Both the position numbers and the translations under genes were made by a program. DNA of 64,000 bases from Vreelandella zhuhanensis. Its GTDB lineage: Bacteria > Pseudomonadota > Gammaproteobacteria > Pseudomonadales > Halomonadaceae. Positions 45,534-55,614 of the stretch are shown piece after piece. Location of the stretch: NCBI RefSeq assembly GCF_009793355.1, contig NZ_WTKP01000004.1, positions 248,001 to 312,000 of the forward strand, in the 5' to 3' direction. Under the pieces are notes generated by a model that ran no database searches, was not told where the DNA came from, and was given only the letters and a program-made list of their open reading frames with translations. The first letter of the stretch is position 1; every line of letters starts with the position of its first letter.

Positions 45534-45740
45534 TCAGGTCTCCTGCTCGACCGCTGGCGAGGTGGATGGCGCTTGCTCGGGCTGCGCTGGTAAAGACGAC
45601 TCTTGTGATGGCTGCTCTGGAGAAGGCTGCCCTGGAGATGGCTGCTCTGGAGAAGGCAAGTACAGCGGCCCTTTCTGGCCGCAGCCGGCCAGCAGTATCA
45701 TCGCCACGACGAATATTGCCAAGCCGCTGACAACACGCAT
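45534..45740 (-). CDS. lptM: LPS-assembly-associated lipoprotein LptM (YifL)
   Basis: 68 residues with a lipobox LLAGC (Cys20 lipidated) followed at once by GQKGPLYLP, the signature of LptM, a small outer-membrane lipoprotein that helps mature the LptD/LptE translocon. The tail is a low-complexity proline/serine/glutamine stretch with the repeated unit PSPEQ. Starts at an ATG overlapping the argH stop (TGATG), with a GTG codon just before. Placement before lysA is typical. Confidence 0.9.
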   Translation of the reverse strand: MRVVSGLAIFVVAMILLAGCGQKGPLYLPSPEQPSPGQPSPEQPSQESSLPAQPEQAPSTSPAVEQET

Positions 45741-47143
45741 CACATCGCGTCCTTGAGCACGCTCACTGCATCACGCGCACGCTGCGCCGCTGCCCGCACC
45801 TGATTGGGGGCGGTGCCACCGATATGGTTACGCGCCGCGACCGAGCCTTCCAGGGTCAATACCTCGAAGACATCCTCTTCAATGATGTCGGAGAACTGCT
45901 TGAGCTCAGTAAGGCTCATCTCGGAAAGGTCTTTTTCCTCGCGTAGCCCAAACGCCACCGACTGGCCGACGATTTCATGGGCATCACGGAACGCCACGCC
46001 CTTGCGCACCAAGTAATCGGCGAGGTCGGTGGCGGTAGAGAACCCCTTGAGCGCCGCGACCTCCATGTTGGCCTTTTTGGGTTCGATGGCGGGCACCATG
46101 TCGGCAAAGGCTTTCAGGCAGTCGCGCACGGTATCGACGGCATCGAACAGCGGCTCCTTGTCTTCCTGATTGTCCTTGTTGTAGGCCAGCGGCTGGGATT
46201 TCATCAGCGTCAGCAAGGCCATCAAGTGGCCATAGACACGCCCGGTCTTGCCGCGCACCAGTTCCGGCACATCGGGATTCTTCTTTTGCGGCATGATCGA
46301 AGAGCCGGTGCAGAAGCGGTCCGGCAAATCGATGAAATCGAACTGGGCACTGGTCCACAGCACCAGTTCTTCGCTCATGCGCGACAGGTGCATCAGCAGG
46401 ATGCTGGCGAAGCTGGTGAATTCGATCGCGAAATCGCGATCCGACACCGCATCCAGGGAGTTCTCCGCCGGGCGCGAAAAGCCCAGCAATTCCGCGGTAA
46501 CGTGGCGGTCGATCGGGTAGGTGGTGCCGGCCAGAGCGGCAGCGCCCAAGGGCATCACATTGGCTCGCTTGCGGCAATCGAGCAGGCGCTCGTGGTCGCG
46601 GGCCAGCATTTCCTGCCAGGCCAGCAGATGATGACCAAAAGTAACCGGCTGGGCGGTCTGGAGATGAGTGAAGCCGGGCATGATGGTCTCGGCTTCACGA
46701 TCGGCGAGCTCGATCATGCCTTCACGCAGGCGCACCAGCTCGACTTCGATCACATCGATTTCGTCACGCAGGAACAGGCGAATATCGGTGGCTACCTGGT
46801 CGTTACGTGAACGCCCGGTGTGCAATTTCTTGCCGGTGATACCGATCTTGTCGGTCAGCCGCGCCTCGATGTTCATATGAACGTCTTCCAGCGGCACCGA
46901 CCACTGGAACTCGCCGCGCTCGATCTCGGCGGCGATCTCGTTGAGACCTTCAACGATGGCATTACGCTCTTCGTCACTCAGCACACCGACGCGTGCCAGC
47001 ATGGTGGCGTGGGCGATCGAGCCTCGAATATCCTGGCGCGCCAGGCGCTGGTCGAAGGTGACCGAGGCAGTAAAGCGTTCGACAAACGCATCGGTGGGCT
47101 CGCTGAAGCGACCGCCCCAGGACTGGTTAGTGACTTGGCTCAT
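45740..47143 (-). CDS. argH: Argininosuccinate lyase
   Basis: 467 residues; last step of arginine synthesis, splitting argininosuccinate into arginine and fumarate. Fumarase-superfamily motifs: WGGRF near 9-13, [12 protein letters not shown] at 109-120, catalytic His160 in MPGFTHLQ and the flexible signature loop [12 protein letters not shown] from 280. AGGA lies ten bases before the ATG at 47143. First gene of the minus-strand lptM-lysA-dapF-DUF484-xerC unit and divergent from hemC. Confidence 0.97.
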   Translation of the reverse strand: MSQVTNQSWGGRFSEPTDAFVERFTASVTFDQRLARQDIRGSIAHATMLARVGVLSDEERNAIVEGLNEIAAEIERGEFQWSVPLEDVHMNIEARLTDKIGITGKKLHTGRSRNDQVATDIRLFLRDEIDVIEVELVRLREGMIELADREAETIMPGFTHLQTAQPVTFGHHLLAWQEMLARDHERLLDCRKRANVMPLGAAALAGTTYPIDRHVTAELLGFSRPAENSLDAVSDRDFAIEFTSFASILLMHLSRMSEELVLWTSAQFDFIDLPDRFCTGSSIMPQKKNPDVPELVRGKTGRVYGHLMALLTLMKSQPLAYNKDNQEDKEPLFDAVDTVRDCLKAFADMVPAIEPKKANMEVAALKGFSTATDLADYLVRKGVAFRDAHEIVGQSVAFGLREEKDLSEMSLTELKQFSDIIEEDVFEVLTLEGSVAARNHIGGTAPNQVRAAAQRARDAVSVLKDAM

Positions 47144-47320
47144 CTGGCGGGTATCCTGCAAACAATGAAGTCGAAAACACGCATGAAAAATAATCACAAA
47201 AAATGATCATGGAAATTGCCGGAAAGTGTACCAGAGTCACCCCCTCTCGCGGCACGCCGATTTACTCATCGCAAAACCATCCTACGGTGGGGAACCGCAC
47301 TTACTATTTTTACTACAGTT

Positions 47321-47348
47321 TTTACTGTGTGGCCGGGTGCTTTATGAT
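47321..47348 (+). promoter_or_regulatory. Likely sigma70 promoter of hemCDXY
   Basis: TTTACT (47321-47326) and TATGAT (47343-47348) with a 16-base spacer, about 50 bases before the hemC start. Partial match in the -35 and near-perfect -10. Confidence 0.5.
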
Positions 47349-47398
47349 GAGATCTATCAGAGGTTGACTGGCCGTGTCAGCGGCAAAGGGAGAATCAC

Positions 47399-48343
47399 GT
47401 GCAAACCATTACCAAGCTACGCATTGCCACGCGTAAAAGCCAACTTGCCATGTGGCAGGCTGAATACGTTCGTGACCGCTTAATGGCGGCCAACCCGGGG
47501 CTTGAGGTGGAGCTGGTTCCCCTTTCCACCCGAGGCGACAAGATTCTGGATACACCGCTTTCCAAAATCGGCGGGAAGGCCTTGTTCGTCAAGGAGTTGG
47601 AAGAAGCGATGCTCGACGGTCGTGCCGACATCGCGGTGCACTCCATGAAAGACGTGCCCATGCACTTTCCCGAAGGCCTGGGGCTCTCGGTGATCTTGGA
47701 AGGTGCCGACCCCACCGACGCCTTCGTTTCCAACCACTACGCCAGCCTGGATGAGCTGCCGGAAGGCGCCCGCGTGGGTACCGCCAGTTTGCGGCGTGGA
47801 CTACAGATGCGCGAAGCCCGCCCGGATCTGGAGATCCTGAATTTGCGTGGTAACGTCCAGACTCGCCTGAGCAAGCTCGATGCCGGTGAATTCGAGGCGA
47901 TCATTCTGGCCACCTCCGGCTTGAAGCGTTTGGGACTTGAAGAGCGCATCGCTCTGGCACTCCCGCCGGAAGTCTGCCTGCCCGCCTGCGGCCAAGGAGC
48001 GCTGGGCATCGAGTGTCGCCTGCACGACCCCGAGTTGATACATTTGCTGGCACCGCTGGATGACCCGGATACCGCGACCCGCGTGCGCGCCGAACGTGCC
48101 ATGAACACACGGCTGGAAGGCGGCTGCCAGGTACCCATCGGGGGTCATGCCATCATCGAGACCGACAATGTGACCCTGTGGTTACGCGGTTTGGTGGGCA
48201 ACCCGGACGGCAGCCAAGTGCTACGCGCCGAAGGCCGTGGCTCGATGCACGAACCTGAAGCCTTGGGCATTCGCGTTGCCGAAGAGCTGCTTGACCTGGG
48301 CGCCGGCGAGATACTCGCTGAGGTCTACGGCGCCAGCGAATGA
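47399..48343 (+). CDS. hemC: Porphobilinogen deaminase (hydroxymethylbilane synthase)
   Basis: 314 residues. Joins four porphobilinogens into hydroxymethylbilane on a dipyrromethane cofactor attached to Cys243 ([10 protein letters not shown]); catalytic aspartate in HSMKDVP (Asp85). Starts with GTG at 47399, AAGGGAG being seven bases upstream. Overlaps hemD by four bases. First step here of the heme branch completed elsewhere. Confidence 0.97.
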   Translation: MQTITKLRIATRKSQLAMWQAEYVRDRLMAANPGLEVELVPLSTRGDKILDTPLSKIGGKALFVKELEEAMLDGRADIAVHSMKDVPMHFPEGLGLSVILEGADPTDAFVSNHYASLDELPEGARVGTASLRRGLQMREARPDLEILNLRGNVQTRLSKLDAGEFEAIILATSGLKRLGLEERIALALPPEVCLPACGQGALGIECRLHDPELIHLLAPLDDPDTATRVRAERAMNTRLEGGCQVPIGGHAIIETDNVTLWLRGLVGNPDGSQVLRAEGRGSMHEPEALGIRVAEELLDLGAGEILAEVYGASE

Positions 48344-49119
48344 GTGCACCGGTGTTGATCTGCCGCCCGGGTGAGCGCGGCGAGGTATTGGCTGACGCCA
48401 TTATCGAACAGGGCTTCGAGGTCGAGCGCCTCGAGGCGTTGACCCTGGAAGCCCTGCCCGAGACCCCCGCCTTACGTACCACCTGGCTAAACATCGACAA
48501 TTTTCATAAGGTTGTAGTGGTCAGCCCCTTTGCCGCCCAATCTCTGAGCGAGGCATTCGACCGTTACTGGCCACAGTTGCCTGTCGGGATCGACTACTAT
48601 GCAGTAGGTAACGCTACAGCGGCCAGGCTGCATGAAACTCTCGGCGTGGCGGTACATGTGCCGCCTCCCCAAGCTGGGGAAGACACCAGCGAAGCGCTGC
48701 TAGCGCTGGGGTCGCTGCAAGCGCTGGCTAACCAGCGCATCCTGCTGGTGGCGGGGGAAGGCGGCCGCGCCTTACTTGGCGAAACATTAGCCGAACGTGG
48801 CGCAAACGTGACGCGCCTGGCGGTCTATCGGCGCTGTTTCAAAGCACCGTCTATCGACTTGCAGCGGCGTCTTCAAGATGGAAATTATCAAGCGTTAGTC
48901 GTCACTAGCGGCGAATTGCTTGAACATCTGGCAAAATGGTGCAATCAGGCAGCCTTGAACCAACCGCTAATCGTTTCCAGTCGCCGTTTGGCTACACTGG
49001 CCGACACACTGGGCTTTCGTGCCCCCATGGTGGCGTCGGGAGCAACACCGAATGCACTGACAGCCGCGTTGGCTCGGGCCTGTAACCCGAAGGGTGCCGA
49101 TGTCGATCCAGGAACTTAA
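48340..49119 (+). CDS. hemD: Uroporphyrinogen-III synthase
   Basis: 259 residues; closes and flips ring D of hydroxymethylbilane to give uroporphyrinogen III. The family is poorly conserved, but two alternating alpha/beta lobes are seen, with the [14 protein letters not shown] and [12 protein letters not shown] segments and the C-terminal [19 protein letters not shown] overlap with hemC. The intergenic gap to hemX is only 17 bases. Confidence 0.92.
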   Translation: MSAPVLICRPGERGEVLADAIIEQGFEVERLEALTLEALPETPALRTTWLNIDNFHKVVVVSPFAAQSLSEAFDRYWPQLPVGIDYYAVGNATAARLHETLGVAVHVPPPQAGEDTSEALLALGSLQALANQRILLVAGEGGRALLGETLAERGANVTRLAVYRRCFKAPSIDLQRRLQDGNYQALVVTSGELLEHLAKWCNQAALNQPLIVSSRRLATLADTLGFRAPMVASGATPNALTAALARACNPKGADVDPGT

Positions 49120-49136
49120 CAAGGGCTAGCGACAGA

Positions 49137-50645
49137 ATGAGCAAACAACCAAACGAACAGGACGACGCAAAGAAGACGTCCGACGCCCGTAGCGAAAGCT
49201 CAGAGCCACGCGGGGATACCGCCAAGGCGTCACCCTCTTCTTCTTCCGCCACTGAGCCGGGCAGCGACACCGCTGCCAAAAGCGATACGGCTACAAGCAA
49301 AGGCAATTCATCGCGCAACCAGCGCTCCCGGCGACGTAACCGGTCCGAGAGCAACGCTGATGCCAAGCCGGCGGAACACAGCACTGAGCCGACGACACCC
49401 AGTACCAAGCCTGCTCCGTCCTCTTCTGCCAGCGGTTCTTCCAGCAGTGGCTCTTCTACCAGCGGCCCGTCCGCTAACAGCGCAACTTCTGCGGCTACCG
49501 GTAGTGATAGCGACAAGAAGACCGCCAGCGCCAAGGGCGCTTCGACGCCGCCACCGGCTTCCACCTCCTCCCAGGCCAGTAATGGCGGCAAGGGGGGTAG
49601 CGGCGGCAAGAGCGGTGTTCTGGCCTTGGTGTTGGTCATTCTGTTGGCCATTATCCTGGCATTTTTTGCCTGGCAAGGGTGGCAGCGCCTTGAAACACAG
49701 CAACAGCGCCTGGAAAACGTGGCTCAGCAGGCGGAAGACAGCGCTTCCATGCAGGCCTTGAACGAACTCGAAGCTCGCCTGGAAAGCAGCGAAACCGAGC
49801 GCAACCAGGTGTTGAATAGCGCGGTCGAGGAATTGCGTGACGATTTCGCCAGCTACCGCAGTGACGTCAATGAAACCCTGGATCAAGTGCTGGATGAGCT
49901 TTCCAGCGAACAGGACACTGACGAGCGCGAGTGGCTGCATGCCGAAGCCGCTTACTTGCTACGCCTGGCCAACCAGCGTCTGCAACTCGAACGTGACGTT
50001 GAAGGCGCCGCCGCCTTGCTACGTACCGCTGATCAGCGTTTGAAAGAAGCCGACAATCCTGCATTGACGCCGGTTCGCCGCGAAATCGCCCGTGAACTGG
50101 CCGCTCTGGAAGCCGTGCCCGAGCTGGACCGTACCGGTATTTATCTTGCCCTCAACGCCCAGCAGGAACGCATCGCCAAGCTGCCGCTTTCCCAGGAAAT
50201 CGAAGAGCCGGCGGTGACTGCCGAACAGCAGATCGAGGAGCCGCCGGAAGGGTCTTTCCAGCGCCAGCTGGCCCGCTTCGGTGCCGAGCTGAAAGATCTG
50301 GTGGTAATTCGTCATCATGATGAAGCGCTGGAAGCCTTGATCACCCCGGAACAGGAATCCTACCTGCGCCAGAGCCTGCGCCTGGTACTTGAGCAATCGC
50401 AGCTGGCCCTGCTCAAGGAAGAACAGGAACTGTTCGAAGCCAGCATCGACAAGGCCCTGCAACTGCTCAATGGCTACTATGACACCAGCCGCAGCGAAAC
50501 CCAGGCAGTGATCGATCGGCTAGAGGAACTCAAGCAGACTCAAATTCGCCCGGAACTGCCGGACATCAGCGCGTCTCAGCAAGCTTTGGCGCGTTTCATC
50601 GAACGCCGGTTCCAATCGCGCAGCGATGATGGAGGTGATGCATGA
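49137..50645 (+). CDS. hemX: HemX: membrane-anchored protein of the heme operon
   Basis: 502 residues. The first 160 are low complexity, rich in Ser, Thr, Ala, Gly and Lys, and cytoplasmic; one membrane segment follows (about 160-182, GVLALVLVILLAIILAFFAW), then a periplasmic coiled coil (185-260) and a helical domain. Annotated in databases as uroporphyrinogen methyltransferase, but it lacks any SAM-binding motif, so that name should not be used. Probably scaffolds heme synthesis at the membrane (inference). Overlaps hemY by four bases. Confidence 0.9.
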   Translation: MSKQPNEQDDAKKTSDARSESSEPRGDTAKASPSSSSATEPGSDTAAKSDTATSKGNSSRNQRSRRRNRSESNADAKPAEHSTEPTTPSTKPAPSSSASGSSSSGSSTSGPSANSATSAATGSDSDKKTASAKGASTPPPASTSSQASNGGKGGSGGKSGVLALVLVILLAIILAFFAWQGWQRLETQQQRLENVAQQAEDSASMQALNELEARLESSETERNQVLNSAVEELRDDFASYRSDVNETLDQVLDELSSEQDTDEREWLHAEAAYLLRLANQRLQLERDVEGAAALLRTADQRLKEADNPALTPVRREIARELAALEAVPELDRTGIYLALNAQQERIAKLPLSQEIEEPAVTAEQQIEEPPEGSFQRQLARFGAELKDLVVIRHHDEALEALITPEQESYLRQSLRLVLEQSQLALLKEEQELFEASIDKALQLLNGYYDTSRSETQAVIDRLEELKQTQIRPELPDISASQQALARFIERRFQSRSDDGGDA

Positions 50646-51928
50646 GAAAACTGCTACTGCTGATAGTCCTCGGCTTGGCGGTGGGGGCCTTGTTCGGGCA
50701 TCTCATGATGTCGGTGCCCGGCTACTGGCTGATCCGTATCGGCGATACCTCAATGCAGACCTCGTTCTGGTTCGGCCTGGTACTGCTGTTGGGTGCCTTC
50801 ATCATCTTGCACTTCGCCTTGCGCCTGCTGGGCGGACTGATTCGTCCGGCAGGCCGCTTCAAGCGCTGGAACATGCGCGCGCGCAATCATCGGGCGATGA
50901 AAAAGACCGTGCATGGCCTGGTGGCACTGACCGAAGGCCGCTGGAAACGGGCGGAAAAATCCTTGGTCAAGGCGGCTGATGATTCCAGCACGCCGCTGGT
51001 CAACTACCTCTCCGCCGCCCTGGCCGCGCATTACCAGGGGCATTATGAAAAAGCCCAAGAGCATCTCAACCAGGCCCAGGTGACCACGCCGGGCGCAGAT
51101 ACCGCGGTGGGCCTGATGCAGGCTCAGCTGATGATCGATCGTCAGCAACCCGAAGAGGCGCTGGCCATCCTGACCCGGCTGGACAAGAAGCTCACCAACC
51201 ACCCCCAGGTACTCAAGCTGCTCAAGCAGGTGTATCTCAGCGTCAGTGACTGGGAAGGCTTGCGTCATCTGCTTCCCCGGCTCGCCGCTAAGCGACTGAT
51301 TTCGCTACAGGAACGTGAGCAACTGGAATACCGCGCCTACCGTGAACTGATCGTTTTCGAAGCGCAGAATCCCAGCGACATCGAGCGGGTTCGCAGCTTG
51401 TGGGCGGACATGCCCGATTACCTGCGCGCCAATAGCGAACTGATCATGCTCTACACCGAAGCGCTGGTGCGTGCGGGTGAAGAGCCGATTGCCGAGCGCT
51501 TGCTCAGCCATTCGCTGGATCAGCACTGGGATACGCGCCTGGTAACCCGTTACGGCTTGATCAACGTGGACGCCGCCCGCCAGCTGGCAAAAGCGGAGAA
51601 ATGGCTGCAGGAGCGGCCCAACGACCCGGAACTGCTGCTGGCACTGGGACGTTTGTCACTGCGTACCGGCCAATGGGGCAAGGCGCAGGAGTACTTCGAA
51701 GCCAGCCAGCGCCAGCGGCCCAACGGCGTGGTATGTGCGGAATTGGCTCGCTTGTTCGCCAGCCTCGGCGAGCATCACAAAAGCCAGCTTTACTACCGCC
51801 ACAGTGTGGAAATGCTGGCCAAGTCGTTACCTTCGCTGCCCCAGCCAAGCGACGCCGAAGCGAGCAAAGCCGACAAAGGCAAGGACAAGGAGGAGACAAA
51901 CAAGGACAAGCCGAAAAAGAGCGCTTGA
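50642..51928 (+). CDS. hemY: HemY: TPR protein of the heme operon
   Basis: 428 residues: two N-terminal membrane segments (about 3-20 and 40-62), a basic stretch (RNHRAMKKTVHGL) and then tetratricopeptide-like helical repeats to about 395, ending in a lysine-rich acidic tail (KADKGKDKEETNKDK). This proteobacterial HemY is unrelated to the protoporphyrinogen oxidase also called HemY. Thought to regulate late heme synthesis; membrane-bound with TPRs facing the periplasm or cytoplasm. Last gene of hemCDXY. Confidence 0.92.
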   Translation: MRKLLLLIVLGLAVGALFGHLMMSVPGYWLIRIGDTSMQTSFWFGLVLLLGAFIILHFALRLLGGLIRPAGRFKRWNMRARNHRAMKKTVHGLVALTEGRWKRAEKSLVKAADDSSTPLVNYLSAALAAHYQGHYEKAQEHLNQAQVTTPGADTAVGLMQAQLMIDRQQPEEALAILTRLDKKLTNHPQVLKLLKQVYLSVSDWEGLRHLLPRLAAKRLISLQEREQLEYRAYRELIVFEAQNPSDIERVRSLWADMPDYLRANSELIMLYTEALVRAGEEPIAERLLSHSLDQHWDTRLVTRYGLINVDAARQLAKAEKWLQERPNDPELLLALGRLSLRTGQWGKAQEYFEASQRQRPNGVVCAELARLFASLGEHHKSQLYYRHSVEMLAKSLPSLPQPSDAEASKADKGKDKEETNKDKPKKSA

Positions 51929-51960
51929 AGGCGTGCTTCCGCCAAGGCAAAGGAATAGCC

Positions 51961-52017
51961 AAAAAAGGCCCTACGGGGCCTTTCAGGCGACTGAAAAACC
52001 CCACTTCTTGTGGGGTT
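51961..52017 (-). terminator. Two tandem terminators between hemY and the transpeptidase gene
   Basis: Hairpin 1: AACCCCAC (51997-52004) / GTGGGGTT (52010-52017). Hairpin 2: AAAGGCCC (51964-51971) / GGGCCTTT (51976-51983). On the minus strand each is followed by five or six T residues, so they serve the transpeptidase gene; on the plus strand they may also end hemCDXY. Confidence 0.85.
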
Positions 52018-52043
52018 CGTCGTTTGGGGAGCCCCCAAATGAA

Positions 52044-52778
52044 TCACTTCACATCATAGTAGGAGGCAAATACGGCATGATTCGAGCGGGTTTCAGGCAG
52101 CACATAAACGACGCCATTGGAGTGTTTGAAGGCGGGGCTTACCAGGGTGGTATAGAACGTTTTCGGGACATTGATGCAGCCATAGGATATCCGTTTGTCT
52201 TTTGCATGAGGTGACGCCAGTCGCTCCTCCCGGCGCTCCCTGGGAGTGCCGGCAACGACCGGGTGGAGGGAAAGAGCGTCTTCATAATCTAACCAGAGTA
52301 TTTCGCCGCCCTTGAGGTTGCGCCCCAGTGAGGACACGAAGCGGCCCGCCGGCGTCGTGCGCTCGTCCGGCGGAATGCTAGCCAGGGCTCGTTCACCAAT
52401 GCCCGGAACGGAATCATCTCCCACCGCCATGCCCAGCAAGGCGGAGGCCTCTCCCCGGAGTTGGCCTTGTGCATCGAACATGAAAACCTTGGCCTCTCGC
52501 TTGTCGATAATCATGAAGGGCATGCCGAGATTATCCGCCGAGTCGATGATCCAGTTGATGGTATCCCGCACCTCCTTTGATGCGCCTTCGCCAAGGGAGT
52601 TGACGCTTTGCGCCGAATGTAGGGGGGATGCCGGTTTTTCAATTGCGTCGGTCTGCACCAGAAGGTGCCAGGAAAATGCGGCCTGACCCTTGGCGATAGA
52701 TTGGCCGGAGGTATTCGCTTGAGCTAGCTGAGGCGCGACAAGGACAATTATCAGCCACCACAGATGTAGGGTTTTCAT
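52044..52778 (-). CDS. L,D-transpeptidase (YkuD)-family protein, periplasmic
   Basis: 244 residues from the ATG at 52778, with a signal peptide (about 1-21, ending LAQA). A YkuD-like catalytic core at about 90-240 includes IIDKREAKVFMFDAQG, TPAGRF and the catalytic cysteine in ISYGCINV (Cys201). The usual SHGC is SYGC here, so the histidine before the catalytic cysteine is a tyrosine; the family histidine upstream may be His172. Such enzymes cross-link peptidoglycan or attach lipoproteins; this variant may have another acyl target. An ATG at 52793 has AGGAG only one base upstream. It follows the tpsA gene on the same strand direction from the other side. Confidence 0.75.
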   Translation of the reverse strand: MKTLHLWWLIIVLVAPQLAQANTSGQSIAKGQAAFSWHLLVQTDAIEKPASPLHSAQSVNSLGEGASKEVRDTINWIIDSADNLGMPFMIIDKREAKVFMFDAQGQLRGEASALLGMAVGDDSVPGIGERALASIPPDERTTPAGRFVSSLGRNLKGGEILWLDYEDALSLHPVVAGTPRERREERLASPHAKDKRISYGCINVPKTFYTTLVSPAFKHSNGVVYVLPETRSNHAVFASYYDVK

Positions 52779-52888
52779 GCGACTCAAAGACATGCTCCTG
52801 CGGCGATTTTCCAACGGTTTGGTCACGCACAACTGCTACCAGCGCCTTGGTAGCGCTAGTAGCAACTTGCTCCCCTCATGCTTCAGGT

Positions 52889-55549
52889 TTAGAAGCGGTC
52901 CTGCTTGGGCTCATACACCGGCGGTACATAGGCTTCGACCTGAGGCGCTAAGAGGTCGGTTTCCGCTGGCGGATCCAGGCGCTCTAGCTGCAATGTCGGC
53001 ATATTAACGGCGGCGGTTGCGAAGGTCAGCTCCAGTCCCTCGCTGATATTCTCGGGCGAGTCGCCGTTCTCATCTGGAAAAGAGATGACTGGCCTGAGGG
53101 CTTCCTCAGGCAATTCAGACAATGCTACTGCCAACGGCAAGCTCGGCTCCGATCCGTCGGGATCGGTGGTGCTTGGATCCGTCGTACTGGGGTCAGTGAT
53201 TTCCGGATCTGTCGGAGTCGGGGCGACAGGGTCGCCGGGGTCAGTGGTGCTTGGATCCGTTGTACTTGGGTCAGTAGTGCTGGGATCTATCGGATCAATC
53301 GTGTCGCCAGGAACAGTGGTATCAACCGGATCAACTGGATCGGGAATTGGATCAACCGGATCAGTCGTCTCTACCAGATAGACCTCCAGCGTTCCAAACT
53401 TATAGTCGATCTCGTAATTATTCGGATCGAAAGAGCCTGGCTCCGCATCACTGGGTTTGATGTCATGATCACCAACATCAGCCGTGGCGGCCGTGCCGGG
53501 ACTGGTCAGGGTGACGTCACCAATAGTCTCTCCTGGCACAAGGCCCTCTTGCTCGTAAGTCAAGGTTTCCGGATCCAGCTCCACGCCGAATTCCTTGTCG
53601 GCACCGATAGCCGTGATGGTCAGCGGCGCTTGGGTGATATTGGCCGTAGTAACTCCTGCGCCGGGGACACCCTGTTCTGCTGTCACGGTGTTGAACGGGG
53701 CAAACAAGGCAAACAATCCGGCATCGTCACCGCCAAGGGAGTAGCCGCTATAGGTCACGGTCTTGTCGGTGCCAACGTTGGCCGAATCAAAGGAGGCCGC
53801 ACCGGATTGCAGGCTAACATCACCCGCGCGGGTGGGATTACCCATCAACTCCAGCGTGGCATCAGTGTTGCCGTCGTACATTTTATTGACGCCTTCCGGG
53901 AACACCCACATGTGGGTGGTCAGCGTAGCCCCCCCGGTCAACGTGAAGTTGCCCGAAAAATCGGTAGGCGTGTCGTAAGAAACCGGCGCGTAGAAAATAT
54001 TGACGGATGACAGCGGACCTGTGACGGCTACAGGGGGCGCGCCGGGAGCAAAGTTGACTGTGCCGACGCCAGTCCCATCATTAGCAGCTAGCAGTAATAT
54101 ATCGCCGCCCGTGGTGGTGAGGGCAGCAAGCGCATTGACCTCGATATTGCGTCCGGCAACTGCCGTAAGGTCGCCACCGCCACCGGCCGATGTTGTGGTA
54201 ATAGGTGCTTTCAGAACCACATCCCGTTCGGCGAACAACTGGAGATTTCCCCCTGTAGTTGTGATGGCTTCATTTACGATGACATCACGAGAAGCATTCA
54301 AGGTCAGCGTCGTTGGGTTGGGCGTCGGAGTCCAGGTAACCGCTTCATTGACAAAAATGTCGCCATTACCCGCACCCGGAACGTTTTCGATGCGCACATT
54401 GGAGGTAACCAGCTGAGCACTGAGGGTGCTCCCGGCGATGTCGCCATCGCTCGAAATAACAAAGTCGACGGGATCGATCAACCAAGTGCCGGTCTTGCCG
54501 AGCGGCGCAGCAGTGGTGATCTGTACATCATTGGCAATTTTTACATGGGCAGCGGAGGTCTCAATAAAACCGCCGTCGCCGCCATTGGCCGCACTGGCAT
54601 CCAGTGTGCCGCCGACCTTCACCGTGCCGCTGCGCATGTCGCCCATCAGCATGATGGTGCCATTGCGGTTTTCGATGCTCTGGGCGCGGATCATCCCGGT
54701 GTTGTTGACCGTGGACTGGAACAGATCGCCCGCCGATTGGGCGGTCATCAGGACCGTGCCGCCATCGGCTTGAATCATCCCGCCATTTTGCACCAGCGCA
54801 TCCAGCGCGCCCTGGTTGACGGCCACATTCAGCAGGCCGTCGCCCGCCACGTCGAGGGTGATGGCGTCGCCCGCTGCCAGCGCCACGGTACCGAGATTGG
54901 CCTGGAGGGTGCCCTGGTTGCTGACATTGGCGCCGAGCAGGGCGATATAGCCGCCGTCGGCATTGATTGCACCCTGGTTGACGATGCTGCCGTCACCTGT
55001 GCCCGCGAAGTTGTAGCGACCGGCCATGAAGTCACTGTCGCTGAGGCTCAGGGTGGAGGCCACCAGGCCGCCGACGTTGACCGAGGCGTTCTGACCGAAG
55101 AGCACGCCGTTGGGATTGATCAGAAACACGTTACCGTTCGCAGTGAGAGTGCCCATGATGGCCGAGGGGTCTGACCCCAGCACTCGGTTGAGTACAACCG
55201 AACTACTGTTGGGCTGGGCAAAGTTCACCGCCTCTCCCGAGGCAATATCAAACGCCTGCCAGTTGATGGCGGCATTCTGGGTGGTCTGGGTGATTTCCAT
55301 CGCAGTAGCGTCGCCACCGATAGTGGCACCGCCGGCCGACACCTCGCCTCCCACCGGCAAGGCCCAGGCATTGCCGCCGGCAACCAGGAGCATCGAAGCG
55401 ACAAGAGGCTTGAGTATGAATCGAGTTCCACCTGCAGAAGTGCTATAGCAACTACTGGCGATTTTCCTGCCGCCATTTTTTGCACACTCGGATACCGCGA
55501 CAAAGGTGCCGACTTTCTGGTTCCAGATGGATTGGAAGATCCTGTTCAT
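52889..55549 (-). CDS. Two-partner secretion exoprotein TpsA (filamentous hemagglutinin-like)
   Basis: 886 residues. An extended signal peptide (about 1-63: MNRIFQSIWNQKVGTFVAVS, then a hydrophobic core ending AWA) is the ESPR of type V secreted proteins. The TPS domain follows (about 65-310) with INPNGVLFGQNASVNVGG as secretion motif. A beta-helical part leads to a YDG repeat (KMYDGNTDATLELMG) and an MBG-like domain (LTITAIGADKEFGVELD). Near the C-terminus is a DPSTT repeat, then a proline-rich tail. No toxin or nuclease domain is visible. A smaller adhesin or matrix protein, secreted by the adjacent TpsB. Confidence 0.9.
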   Translation of the reverse strand: MNRIFQSIWNQKVGTFVAVSECAKNGGRKIASSCYSTSAGGTRFILKPLVASMLLVAGGNAWALPVGGEVSAGGATIGGDATAMEITQTTQNAAINWQAFDIASGEAVNFAQPNSSSVVLNRVLGSDPSAIMGTLTANGNVFLINPNGVLFGQNASVNVGGLVASTLSLSDSDFMAGRYNFAGTGDGSIVNQGAINADGGYIALLGANVSNQGTLQANLGTVALAAGDAITLDVAGDGLLNVAVNQGALDALVQNGGMIQADGGTVLMTAQSAGDLFQSTVNNTGMIRAQSIENRNGTIMLMGDMRSGTVKVGGTLDASAANGGDGGFIETSAAHVKIANDVQITTAAPLGKTGTWLIDPVDFVISSDGDIAGSTLSAQLVTSNVRIENVPGAGNGDIFVNEAVTWTPTPNPTTLTLNASRDVIVNEAITTTGGNLQLFAERDVVLKAPITTTSAGGGGDLTAVAGRNIEVNALAALTTTGGDILLLAANDGTGVGTVNFAPGAPPVAVTGPLSSVNIFYAPVSYDTPTDFSGNFTLTGGATLTTHMWVFPEGVNKMYDGNTDATLELMGNPTRAGDVSLQSGAASFDSANVGTDKTVTYSGYSLGGDDAGLFALFAPFNTVTAEQGVPGAGVTTANITQAPLTITAIGADKEFGVELDPETLTYEQEGLVPGETIGDVTLTSPGTAATADVGDHDIKPSDAEPGSFDPNNYEIDYKFGTLEVYLVETTDPVDPIPDPVDPVDTTVPGDTIDPIDPSTTDPSTTDPSTTDPGDPVAPTPTDPEITDPSTTDPSTTDPDGSEPSLPLAVALSELPEEALRPVISFPDENGDSPENISEGLELTFATAAVNMPTLQLERLDPPAETDLLAPQVEAYVPPVYEPKQDRF
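53151..53363. repeat. Tandem repeat encoding (D-P-S-T-T) units in TpsA
   Basis: 15-base units encode DPSTT three times in a row, then again twice, with DPVDPIPDPVDPVD-like variants around them. Most copies differ at third positions, so the repeat is old but could still vary in number. It would form an extended acidic linker holding the C-terminal end away from the surface. Confidence 0.85.
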
Positions 55550-55614
55550 GATGTTTTTCCAAGTATGTTGCACGACTGGTTTAACGGATGAGTACCAAGG
55601 TGTCGAAAAAACGA

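Noticed and set aside
48992..49651. 219-codon proline- and leucine-rich frame on the minus strand
   Set aside because: Complement of the low-complexity Ser/Thr-rich start of hemX and the end of hemD; composition artefact.
49137..50645. Uroporphyrinogen-III C-methyltransferase activity for HemX
   Set aside because: No SAM-binding glycine-rich motif; the protein is a membrane anchor plus coiled coil, so the common database name is not supported.
54545..55174. 209-codon frame on the plus strand
   Set aside because: Antisense to the TPS domain of TpsA, which has clear secretion motifs; treated as a shadow.
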